From assembly GCA_932521035.1 (NCBI GenBank), contig OW051493.1, positions 8,556,001 through 8,620,000 of the forward strand: DNA of 64,000 bases, in the 5' to 3' direction. The notes beneath the pieces were generated by a model. The model had not been told where the DNA came from and did not search any database. It saw only the letters and a list, made by a program, of their open reading frames with translations. This DNA is from Oscheius dolichura. Lineage: Eukaryota; Nematoda; Chromadorea; Rhabditida; Rhabditidae. The translations under genes and the position numbers were made by a program. Shown piece after piece: positions 1 to 10,113 of this stretch (the first letter of the stretch is position 1; every line of letters starts with the position of its first letter).

Positions 1-885
1 TATTGCTGTACTCGAGCCGTGCGGACCCTCTTTCATCATTCTTTCAATAAAAGACGGCGACTTCCCCCTGGATCCGGACTTTTTGTGTGATTCTGGCGTT
101 GCCGCTTTCTTGTGTCTGCTCGGTGCCGACTTCTTCGGAGTTTCCATCTTTGAATTATGCGCCTTCTTGTGCTCTTTTTCCTTTACTTTTTCCATTTTTG
201 AGCCCGGGGTTGCCGGCTTCTTCTCCTTTCCACTTCCGTCCTTCTTTCTCTTCCCGCTTCCGCTCCCTTCCTTCTTGTTGGACGAGTGAGTCGACGACAT
301 CTTGGATTTCTCCCGTTTTCTTTTCTTCTTTCCTGGACTTCCCGGCTTTGAGCCCCTGGGGATGATCTTCTCCTTCTGCGGTGTGGCCGGTTTCCTCGTC
401 GGTATTGCCTCCTGTTTTGATGTTTCCGCCTTCTTCTTTACTTTCTCCTCATTTCTCGGCGGCGTAGCCGCCCTCGTTGGGGATTTTTCCTTCTTCTTGG
501 CACTTTCCGCCTTCTTGACGACCTTCTCCTCCTTTTTGACCGGCTCACTCGTGTTCGCATTATTTTGTATCGGCGATGGGTTCACTTCTTTTATTGTTAT
601 TTTCGGCCCTTGTTCCACTTTAGCCGGTGCTTTTGTTGATTTTGGTTCAATCTTCACCGGCAACAGCGCCTCCTTGATTCCTCCATTCGGCTCTCTCCAA
701 CCCGACTTCGGAATTATGAAATAGAGAGTTACGGTATAGACAGCCAGGACGAGGATCAAAACAACGAGGGCTATCAACTGCCACGGCCAGTAAGTCGACT
801 TCAATTCGGAGGAGTGCGGCTTGGCGGCGGAGTAGGACGCCGCCATGTCTGCTACATGTTTCAGTTCCTCATCTTCGTCTTCCAT
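1..885 (-). CDS. Lys-rich single-pass membrane protein (3' end outside window)
   Basis: The frame is open from the ATG at 885-883 to the window edge (295 codons), so the C-terminus is missing. An acidic N-terminus of about 30 residues is followed by one hydrophobic segment at roughly residues 33-58, beginning WPWQLIALVVLI. The rest is low-complexity Lys/Glu/Pro/Ser-rich sequence with recurring KKEEK- and ATPK-like runs. There is no N-terminal signal peptide, so the single segment is probably a signal anchor. An acceptor-like TTTTCAG ends at about 921, 36 nt upstream of the ATG, and could be a spliced-leader site or an intron end. The layout recalls triadin/junctin-type proteins, but I see no diagnostic motif, so that is only an analogy. 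Confidence 0.7.
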   Translation of the reverse strand, partial: MEDEDEELKHVADMAASYSAAKPHSSELKSTYWPWQLIALVVLILVLAVYTVTLYFIIPKSGWREPNGGIKEALLPVKIEPKSTKAPAKVEQGPKITIKEVNPSPIQNNANTSEPVKKEEKVVKKAESAKKKEKSPTRAATPPRNEEKVKKKAETSKQEAIPTRKPATPQKEKIIPRGSKPGSPGKKKRKREKSKMSSTHSSNKKEGSGSGKRKKDGSGKEKKPATPGSKMEKVKEKEHKKAHNSKMETPKKSAPSRHKKAATPESHKKSGSRGKSPSFIERMMKEGPHGSSTAI

Positions 886-1593
886 CCAAAATTCGGCCGC
901 TGTGAAGGTCGGAAGAAAAACTGAAAAGAGGGGAATTTTAGAAAGAAAAAATGGAGAGAAACGAACTTAGGAAAAGGAAGCAGCAAAGAGACCTTCTACT
1001 TGCCAGGGACATTTTGGAAATGGTGGCCAAGAGATAGGAAAAGAGTGTTAAAAAAGGGAACAGGAAATTGAACGATTTAAACATGTTGGAGATAAGGTTT
1101 CCTGTTAATTACCCGGTGCTTTTGAAAATCCACCGACGAGCAACATAGCTGCACACCGTAGTCGGCGGCCATCAGAGAAAGCGGAGGACTGAAATTCAAC
1201 TCCCAATTAAACTTTATCGTTCCCGGGCTGTTATTAAAGCAATTATCAGGGCCCGATTGTACATATTACCGTAGAGAATAACCGTGTATCAACTTCATTT
1301 TTGCGAAAACTCCATTGACCGTATAACCGCTATTTTTCTCTGCACATTGTTCTTTCATGATTTACGCTACCCAAAACGGGAACTTCGCTTTCTAGTGAGG
1401 ATGCTCCAGTCCCTTTTTAATCTATTTTTTTTTAAACAAAAGCGGTACGGTAATCTGCATTTTTCCCGTCGTCCGAGCCCTAAAGCGACGCGTTCCCTGC
1501 TTTCCGTGCTCGCGTTGCATGTGTCTGTCTTATATAAGGCCGGCCCCCCTCGCTTTCCCATCACACTGGTCTCCCTGCTCCCCCCAACTCAAG
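886..1593. other. Intergenic region, divergent promoters
   Basis: This region lies between the divergently transcribed membrane-protein gene and the skr gene. I see no convincing coding sequence. The right end holds the skr core promoter. Confidence 0.6.
1531..1538 (+). promoter_or_regulatory. TATA box of the skr gene
   Basis: TATATAAG lies 63 nt upstream of the skr start codon, with a pyrimidine-rich stretch between them. The position fits a TATA-driven core promoter with a short 5' UTR. Confidence 0.6.
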
Positions 1594-2155
1594 ATGTCCA
1601 CCGAAACCGCTGCCAAGAAGCTGTTGCAATTCACCCTGAAGGCCAACGACGGCGAGAAGATCACCGTGCCCGAAGATGCGGCCTTCCAGTCGAACCTGCT
1701 CAAGAAAATGGTCTCGGACCTCGGAATCTCCTCTTCTGAAGACGCGATGCTCTCGGAGGCTCTTCCCGTCTCAAATGTCGACGGCTGGGCTTTGAAGAAG
1801 ATTCTCGACTGGTGTGAGACTCATCGTGGCGAGACCTACAAGCCGAAGGAGGAACATGAAGACCCCCGGATCAGGCTGACCGAGGCAGACAAGGAATACC
1901 TGGACGTCACGTCGGAACAGCTCTACTCCATGCTGATGGTTCGTCTTTTTCTCTATTTTCCGGTTAAAGAGACAATTTCAGGGCGCCAACTACCTGGATA
2001 TTCCCGGGCTCATCGATATCATCACCCAGAAGATTGCCGACATGGCCACCGGGAAGTCGGTCGAAGAGATTCGGGAGGTCTTCGGCCTCGTCAACGACTT
2101 CTCCCCCGAGGAAGAGGAAGAACTCAAGAAACGATTCGAATGGGTCGAAGCTTAA
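1594..2155 (+). CDS. skr: Skp1-related protein (SCF ubiquitin-ligase adaptor)
   Basis: There are two exons, 1594-1938 and 1982-2155, with a 43 nt GT-AG intron; the product is about 172 aa. It matches Skp1 from end to end: an N-terminal BTB/POZ-like half with the acidic loop ending near KPKEEHEDPRI, then the C-terminal dimerisation/F-box-binding half containing LDIPGLIDI, GKSVEEIREVFGL and NDFSPEEEEELKKR, ending in WVEA. Skp1 links Cullin-1 to F-box proteins in SCF E3 ligases. Nematodes carry many skr paralogues, so the exact orthologue cannot be named. The N-terminus opens MSTETAAKKLLQF. The upstream TATA box suggests strong expression. Confidence 0.95.
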
Positions 2156-2201
2156 TTTCTCTTCTCTCATTTGTCGTCATTTCCTGATCATCCCCGTGCC
2201 A

Positions 2202-2207
2202 AATAAA
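2202..2207 (+). terminator. Poly(A) signal of skr
   Basis: AATAAA lies 47 nt after the stop codon. Confidence 0.6.
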
Positions 2208-4205
2208 TCTATAAGAACCATTATTCTTTGTTCAATTCTTGGATTTGAATCTGGATTACAGGTTGAGCGCCCTCTCGACCGCAAGGGGGATGTCTAAAGG
2301 GGAATTCCATTTGGGGGATTGGCAGAAGAAGAAGATCCCTCACACTTTGTGGACCCTCTTCCCGAGTCTATCTAGTCTTCTTTTTGCTCCCCCTTATAGT
2401 CGTTCCAGTGTGCGACACACCTCCCTCGACGTCATAAAAGGGCCTGGGAATTTCGAGACTTTTTCTCAGAGCGCCACTTTTACTGGACTGCAGCCAAGAT
2501 TCTTGCCCCAATAGGGCCAGTTTTCTTAAAGGTACAGTACAAGAGTTTTTTGAAGTTGGCTTCATCTTGTTCAGATTTTTTTTCTGATCAAAGTTATCTA
2601 TTTTAAAAATTATAAAAATGTCTAATTTGTGAGAAAAAAATATGCAAACTTTCAATTTTGCGAATTTCGTCCGACGCGCGTCCAGATGACGGTCAGGCAA
2701 CGAAGTCGCTCTGTTTACAGATATTGAACAGTGTTTTTTGTATTTTCTCAGTATTCCAATATTTTTATGTGAAACTAGATAGAGCGTTTTGATCAGCAAA
2801 ATTACCTCTACACCTCTACGGTTGTTTTGGACTCAAGAAGCTGTTTGTTCTCCAATTTCTCTTCCAGATCAACAACGCCATCTGTGAACTTTCAATCCTT
2901 CCCCATGCCTTTCTCTGTCCTGCCAATAAAATCTTATTGACTCTTGAATCTCTTGAATTTGACTTATTGATTTCTTCCTCCAGTCAGCCGCTGACTTTTG
3001 CCGTCTTTTCCTCTGTCTCTGTCTCTCATTCTGTATTTTTTGTTCCAACCAGGATATTGGCCGCCACCCATCAGTCCCAATCATTCCTCTTGCCCCGTTT
3101 GTTTTTCTTTTCTTCTTCTCCCGAGGAAAATGACGACAGATCATAGATAGGTGGAGCGACCTCTGGCTGCTGCTGAACACGGCCGGGGTGTGTGTGTCAA
3201 GTGAGAGATGATTGGCGAAGAGAGCCCAGAGAAATAGCAGCAACCGAGAGGGAGGAAGAGCGATTGTCCCCCCTGGTTTCATATATGCAAGGCATACAAA
3301 TGGCCGCGTGGCATTTTACTGGACCACCTGGATGGTAAGTCACTTTATTATTATTATGACATTTGGCTGCCCTTTGAGACCACCGAGATCTCGATTCCAA
3401 GATGCTCCCAAAAAAATCCCCAGATTCGGGTTGGGCAATGTTGCTTAGAACGAGGGTTCGAAGTTTTTTTGTGACGGCTAGGCGAGCTCTCAGCAGTATT
3501 CTGGGAAGAAAATAGAGTACGGGCATCGACAAGACAAAAATTTGGGCCCTAGAACGCCCTTTCCCCCTGTACCCTCCCATAAATGGAACTATAGCCTCAG
3601 TACAACCGAACTCTAGCCGCGCTCTAGTATACTTTAGTGTAAGGGCTCCATTTTCTCCTTGTTTAAAAGGAAACATTGTTTTTTTCCTGTTCCTATTCTT
3701 GTCCTTCATTTAATTTGCTTCAAAAATGGGAATAATCCATGGGAAAGCCTTCTTCCTCCTGCTAATTACTCTAATTTCCCCCCTTTTTCCTCTTCCGCGT
3801 CTGATTTGACGTCACCTGGCGTTTTTCTAGGGGTTTTCCCATCCGTGTTTCGTCTTTTTATGGTCTGCTTATTCTCTTCCTTATCTACCCCATCGTTTCT
3901 CCCAATGCCACTTTTCGACACACGCAGACAAACCCGATTTCTAGTCAAAGCTAGTCATTTTCCCCCCGGTTGTGTTTGAACGGCTGGCAATCGGAATAAA
4001 GCCGCGTGAACGAGAGACCGGGAGACAGGGGGAGAGAGGAAAAAAAGGCACTGGAAACACCTGCATAAAGAGACGTCACCGGCCGAGAGAGAGAGGGGTC
4101 TGTGGGGATTATGGTTCATTTTTGGGGCTGGGGACAGGGGTACCGGCAAGGGAAACAAAGGACGGGAAGAAGGAAAAGTCTAAAATACAGAGAGGTCCGC
4201 TGGGT
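2208..4205. other. Non-coding stretch
   Basis: Overlapping ORFs exist here, but none shows domain motifs or a plausible exon chain. There are T-rich and purine-rich (GAGA) tracts near 3100 and 4010-4100. No gene is supported. Confidence 0.5.
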
Positions 4206-4354
4206 CCTCGATAGACCGATCCCTTGTACCCGCAAAGTCTCGGCAATAGGCAGAGCCCTCATCTTTATTCAAAAGTGTTACAAAACTGTGACGCCTTTAT
4301 ACCGTTGTCTTGCCGAGACTTTACGGCTGCAGTGGATCGGACTGTCGAGGACCG
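4206..4354. repeat. MITE family 1, copy a
   Basis: Inverted termini of the form GATCCCCTGCACCCGTAAAG (here with several mismatches) flank a core containing TATTCAAAA, GTTACAAAACTGTGACGCC and TATACC. The same unit recurs near 19.9, 23.0, 24.1, 33.4, 49.4 and 51.2 kb. Confidence 0.8.
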
Positions 4355-4817
4355 AGCCGGTTACCAAGGGAAACTTTCCTCGCTACCCCTTTTCTCCAAT
4401 ACTCCTGACCGTTTCAGCTCCTATAGTAGAAATTGCTCTGTTTGCCTTTTCAATCCAAGAAAGCCCTCGGTTTTAGGCCCCAGTTTCTTGAGACCAGGAA
4501 AAGGTCCAGTTGAGTGTCTCGTAGCCTGAAACCAGGCTGGATAACTATAAAATGATTCCTATTTTTTTAACTTTCTCACGTCTCTTTTCACTCTCCTCCT
4601 TGTTTATCCCATCTTCCATGCCCTTCTTTTGGTTTTTGAACGTTTCCAAGAGGCAGTCCCCTTGAGAACTAATTAGTCAAATGACACTTCCCTGTCCCTG
4701 CTGCAAGTGGGATGATGAGATTTGGCCCCCGAATACAATTGACACAAATCTGAGACCAACGCTCTCAAGACCAGAATCTGGATAAAAAAGACAATATATT
4801 TCAGTGCCGTCGACGAT

Positions 4818-7800
4818 ATGGGCTTTGTTCGCCCGTGGGATAAAGCTGGCCGTTCTACAGAAGATCCTGACGGAATCGGCCGGATGGCATATGAGAAATT
4901 CTGGTCAGAATATCTTCCAGTACTGGTCAGGAGAAGGAAACGATGGGAAAAGGTGGATCCACGAACTCAGCCAGCGTTCTGTAAGTCTATCTTATAAGAC
5001 CACTTCCAATTGTTCCCATAATTCGAATAACTGCGGGTGAGGACAAACAGCTAATCAAACAATTAGTCATTTTGGAGTATTGACTGTTCTAAAAACAAAA
5101 AAGAGTGGGAATAGGGAGAGGAAAGCCTATTTTTAGCTCTACCAAGTTGAAAAAGCTCTAGTGAATTTTATTTTGATTATGAGTCATAAAGTTTTGACCA
5201 TGACGGGGTGCTCAGCAGCAGTTTCACAGTGGAAATCACGGGCCGGCCTCTTGTGAACTTTATTCGGCGCTAACTATCAGGGGTCTCTTTCCTGTTGGTT
5301 GCTTCTGATGATTTCTGGACTGATGGTTGATTTCCTCTATGGTCGGAAGGAGAGGGAAACTGTGAGTCCAGCGGACAAGGGGGGCCAACCAGAACCAGGC
5401 CCCAGTGAGGTGAGGATCTCACAGGGCCCGGGGAGTTGAGTGGGGGCTAGTGATCTTCCCGACCGGAGTTAGACCAAGTTGCGTCCATATAGGGCAGTAT
5501 TAGAGCCGCTCCTGTCTTTCCCCTGGGCTGAAGAGATGGGGAAGAGATCTGAAAAGGGATCAATATGTTTTCCAACGAACCAAAAGAGTATGGCGCTTTT
5601 GATATTGTTGTCTTCGTTCGAATTGTGTGTGTGTGTGTGTGGCAAAATATTCCGAATAGACACGGTAAGGCATGGGAAAATAGGCGCGTTGTCTGGGGGC
5701 TAGGGGCCCAGTTCAAAATAAGGGAGATGAACAAACATTATCGTAATTTTTTTAGATGTTTTCAAGCTTACGGAAATGTTCTAGAAACGAAAATTACCCG
5801 GTAGAACCCTCAACAGTCCAGAAAACAGTTACCAAGACCAAAAAATCCTATTTTTGTGATCCAAGAAACTAGTCCAAATCCGCGCCTTTGTTGGACGAGT
5901 TTACTCCTTCTAACGGAAAAAGGGGCTAATCCCTCACTTTTCCTCCCTTCTGGGCAGCCACCCTCAATCCCCCTTCCTTTTGATCCACATTCCCAGTCAC
6001 GTCGTCCTTTATCCCTTGGCTGGGTTCCTTTTCTGACCGTATCCACAACAATTTGAAGCTTTGTGGTCACTCTATTAGCCTCTAGAAAGGCTCCAGTCCG
6101 TTTTTCATGGGGTTTCTCCAAGGAATCACCTCCGGTATCCGTATCCAGTGGGCTTCTTAGTACCTCAAATCCCCGGGAGATCCATTGGATACGACTAGGG
6201 GCCAGGGATTTGTTGTGGATGTCCTTATTTGGCTTCTCCGTCTTCCTTGGCCTATCCATAAAAATCTGGGAGACCCAGAAACCCCAAGATGTTAGAACCT
6301 GAGGAGGGCTTCATAGGCTTTCTAGAAATAGTTTCCACCATTTTTTCCTCCAATGGACTATTTTGTTGTGGATATGTCCTCGTTTCCATAGAGGACAATT
6401 TGAGGGCTAGGGATAGACGGATACAATATGTTGCCCTCCCCCCGTGCCAATTCTCGGCACATGATCTTTTTTTGGTCAACATCAACACAGACACACAGAC
6501 ATATCTATTGTTCTGGGGAGGCAGGGGGGCAGGGCCTGAAAAACTGTATAAATCCCCGGGGCTGCCCTCTTCTTACAACAGTTCAACACTAAAAATGTTG
6601 GTGATTCATCCCCAATCCAGTCGCCCTACTACTACTATTCCCTCCTCATCGCCTTCCTTTCCAGTACAACGTTTCGTCCACAAAGGAGTGCCGAACCCGA
6701 TGAGACGACAAATATGGATGCGGAACTGCCCGCCACGTGGGAAGCCAGCCCACGAAAAAGTACCCGAATCCGTCGTGGACGCTATAAAATTGGATCTGCC
6801 CCGAACTTTTCCCGACAATGAATTTGTCCGGACAGAAAAGTAGGAACCCGCCTTTTCCCGCCAAAAAAAGGATTGTTTTCCAGATTTATGAAAAAATTGG
6901 GTCGTTCCCTGTTTATTCTCGCTCAACACATTCCAAGTATTGGATATTGCCAGGTAAAATCAGTCGGGGATACTGTAATTTTGATATTTTCCCTTCAGGG
7001 TCTCAACTTCATTGCGGGTATTCTTCATCTGGTTATTCAAGATGAACAGCAAGCTACTGATCTCCTTGTGCATCTTGTCCGGCAGCGACAAGGCTATTAC
7101 GGGATGGATATGATGGGTCTGCGTGTAGATATGGCTGTACTTCAGAAAATATTACGGTAAGCTGAAAAAAATGGCCGCTTCTAGCCTTGAAGCGCTCTTG
7201 CACCCGTAAAACTTCGGCAGGATGTTTTTTTTTTTCAAACTACCACAAAACTCTTTTCTGAAATCGCCAATATCTTATCATCATGGTGCAATGCGATGTG
7301 GCGCGCACCAATAGAGAAAAACTCGCGAATTCGATCCCCGGCTTCCGTTTTTTTCTAAAATGTCTTTGGTCATGTTTTCTGTCCAACCCCCAATAAAACA
7401 AATTTTTCAGTACAAGAGCCCCCAGAATAGCGGTAACAATAGAAAAAATGGACGTTGGCTTGGATCTGCTAATAGGAAAATGGTTTCTCTGCTGGTTTGT
7501 GGAAAGTCTCCCCATGGAAGTGAGTTGTGTACTCTTTTTGATCCCAAAAAGCCTAAAAATAACCCTTAATTATGTTTTTGCCATCATATTTGTTTTTTAC
7601 AGACTGTTCTCCGTATTTGGGATTGTTTTATCTACGAGGGCGATGTTTGGCTGTTCCGAGTGGCGACCGTCTTGATGCGTGCTCATCAACGTGAAATAAG
7701 CGAGTGCACCTCGCTGGATCAGCTGGTTTTTACTTTCCAAAACATTGGAAAGAGTAAAATTGCCCTCTACTGTCATCAGCTGCTACAATTAGCCGCAGCT

Positions 7801-7878
7801 GAACCGATTTCTCAGAGTCAAATAGATGAACTCCGTCGAGAAAGTCAACCTCATCAAAGATCTAAAGTATTAAAATAG
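4818..7878 (+). CDS. TBC-domain Rab GTPase-activating protein, GRTP1 type
   Basis: There are six exons: 4818-4980, 6665-6839, 6884-6953, 6999-7156, 7411-7519 and 7603-7878. The frame is kept through all joins. The product resembles vertebrate GRTP1 along its length: a short N-terminus GFVRPWD, FWSEYL and RRRKRWEKV, then the TBC domain. The catalytic Arg finger is intact in IKLDLPRTFPDN (IxxDxxR) and the Gln finger in GYCQG. Later motifs are KWFLCWFVESLP and LRIWDC. TBC proteins speed GTP hydrolysis by Rab proteins in membrane traffic. The first ATG follows a TTTCAG acceptor at 4804, so an upstream exon or a spliced leader is possible. The 1.7 kb first intron may hold an alternative promoter. 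The gene is tail-to-tail with ALG6. Confidence 0.92.
6547..6553 (+). promoter_or_regulatory. Candidate internal TATA box in intron 1 of the TBC gene
   Basis: TATAAAT lies 48 nt upstream of an ATG at 6595. That ATG is in frame with exon 2 and reads MLVIHPQSSRP into the TBC domain. A shorter isoform from this promoter is an inference. Confidence 0.3.
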
Positions 7879-7884
7879 AATAAA
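7879..7884 (+). terminator. Poly(A) signal of the TBC gene
   Basis: AATAAA starts right after the stop codon, and overlapping repeats of it follow. Confidence 0.6.
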
Positions 7885-7994
7885 TAAATATAAATTTATT
7901 ACCCCGATGTAACAACGAACCTCTGTAAAGCATTGCATTTTTTTCTGTTATCACAAAAATGAACCCGCAAAAAATATAAGGCAAAAGAGACAAA

Positions 7995-10113
7995 TTAGGC
8001 GGTCTTTTTAGACCATTTTTGATATTCTTCAGATAACATTCTAAACGTGAAAACAAACAAGAAGCCAACGAAATGCCAACAAGAATAAGATGCACTGAGA
8101 AGTGGAAAGATGTGTGGAAGCCTGGCTGGTGGTGGTATGAACCATTCAGCAAAACATAATCCTATTGAGACGGCGCAAGAGAGACTTTTTAATGAATTCA
8201 TGACCTGAAAGTAAAAATACGTCGAAAAAGTAAGAAAATGTACCTGAGAATTAAATTTTGGAAGAGCTACATAGCAGAAAATATAATAAGCTATGAAGAG
8301 GAACAGTGACTTCTCTGTTTTATCTTTGATACAGAGTGAAAAGAGGCTGAAAATGTTTTTAGAAACCAAAAATTAAAAATTACCTTGTATTGGCGATGTG
8401 TAAAAACCACGACATTTCCGTCGGATATTCTGGTAGCAATAGAAGAGCTGTTCTGCAAATAAAATAATAAAAAAGAAAGAAAATGAACTAACATTGCTGC
8501 TAAAAGGATGGATTTCTCATGAACTTGGAAGGATAACAAGAAAAATGACAGAGATGTCAAAAATAGAGAAAATCGAAAGTTTTTAGTTGTTGGACGAAGG
8601 AAGAGAACTATCAACGATGGTAAGCTGGAGAAAATGACACTCCCTGTGCTAAAATTAGACTAGATAAAAGAAAAAAATAGAGAATAACCAACCAAAGTCG
8701 AAGCAAATCAGCATGGTCTAATATTCGGTTGAGTTTTAAGACTGGAGAAAGAGCACACCACACACTGGCTACTTTATCCTAAAATTTACATTAAAAGACA
8801 ATATTATATTAATAGAAACCTCATACAGTCCTCGATGGAAAGGAAAAACACGGCTTAGAACAGCTAGAACGGATTCGCGACCATTTGCGATGAAAGGAGC
8901 CCAGATTACAGCAAACGTGGTTATTACTACAGTAGCTACTGGTAAGATCGCTTTAATTCTGAAAATAAAAGGGTAAAAAATCTAGAAAATATTGCCTACG
9001 TTTCTGGTATTCTTGATAACAAAGGTCTTTTCATGCATCTGCTTAAAATGAAGACAAAAATCGGTAGAGCATGATAAAGTTCCATTTGCTTATAGTTTAC
9101 AGCCAAGCAGTAATATATCTAAAATTATTGTAACGTTTTTATAGTTAAAATAAGCTTACAGATCCTAGAAGTGTGTAATCTGCCGCAAGTGCTATATAAG
9201 AGCTTAAAAAGAAGCCAAGTGAGATGCTGTTATACCTAAAATTCGTAGAAATAAAAAATAAAAATGATGAAAACTGACTGAAAATGAGCACAATCGATAA
9301 CAAGCAGACCGGCATAGGCAAAGAAACATGTGAATAATGTATTCTGTAAATAATAAGATAAATTAAGATTGAAAAAACAAACCTTTGAGAACTGATCGCA
9401 TTTGGTTAATTTACAAAAAGCTAAAACAGCTGGCAAATAGAGCAGGTAATAGGGAATGATGGCAGTTATCCTCATGAACATTTTGCTAGCCGGCGTTTCA
9501 ATTCCTTGAGAAGTTTTAAGCTCTATCCATGAGGAATTGAATTTATTGGCACTAAATAGGAAAATAGTGAACAATAGCAAAGAAAACTAACACAGATCCC
9601 ATTAACCAACTGTGATATGCTGTGAGAGGAGGATAATCAAGACCCCAATAAAGTAGATCATTATCTGGGCCGTTTACATACCTGAAATATTTAAAAATTA
9701 TAAAAATTACGCGAAAATGACAAACCATTGTGTAATTGGAAGATTATACGTTATTTCCAACCAATGTCGTTGAGCTTCGAGATCTCCATGAAACGGTTTG
9801 ACGCCTTCTCCTAGAAATCGACTTCAAATAACAAGAAAAACAATAAAATGGTACCCGAATAACTGCCTACAGCTAAAATTGCTTGTACTGTGAAAACAAT
9901 ACTGAGAACTAATGCAATGAATAGATAATCTAATCCTTGTGATTTGATCAGTGGTTGCTTTACTTTCTTCTGAAAATAATAACTGCAAATGAACACAAAG
10001 CAACTTACATGTAGATTTTCGACTGGAGCTCTCCAATTTTTAACAATAAATTTATCCTTGAAGCTTTCTGTTGTAAATTTGTCGTTTAGCTTTGGACTCC
10101 AATCTTCGTTCAT
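7995..10113 (-). CDS. alg-6: Dolichyl-P-Glc:Man9GlcNAc2-PP-dolichol alpha-1,3-glucosyltransferase (ALG6)
   Basis: There are fourteen exons (10113-10009, 9969-9855, 9810-9726, 9681-9592, 9551-9383, 9343-9279, 9235-9160, 9118-9000, 8958-8820, 8778-8689, 8659-8493, 8452-8384, 8346-8244, 8204-7995), all in phase, giving 533 aa; human ALG6 is 507. Family signatures are present in order: [62 protein letters not shown] and [11 protein letters not shown]. The enzyme is a multi-pass ER protein that adds the first glucose to the lipid-linked oligosaccharide for N-glycosylation. TTTTCAG directly precedes the start ATG, which suggests spliced-leader addition. Introns are about 40 nt and the locus is AT-richer than its neighbours. 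Confidence 0.96.

Noticed and set aside
2368-3709. Several 130-170 codon ORFs on the minus strand
   Set aside because: No domain, no exon pattern, strong overlap between frames; treated as chance ORFs in non-coding DNA.
5620-5645. GT dinucleotide run as a microsatellite of interest
   Set aside because: Only about seven units; ordinary.
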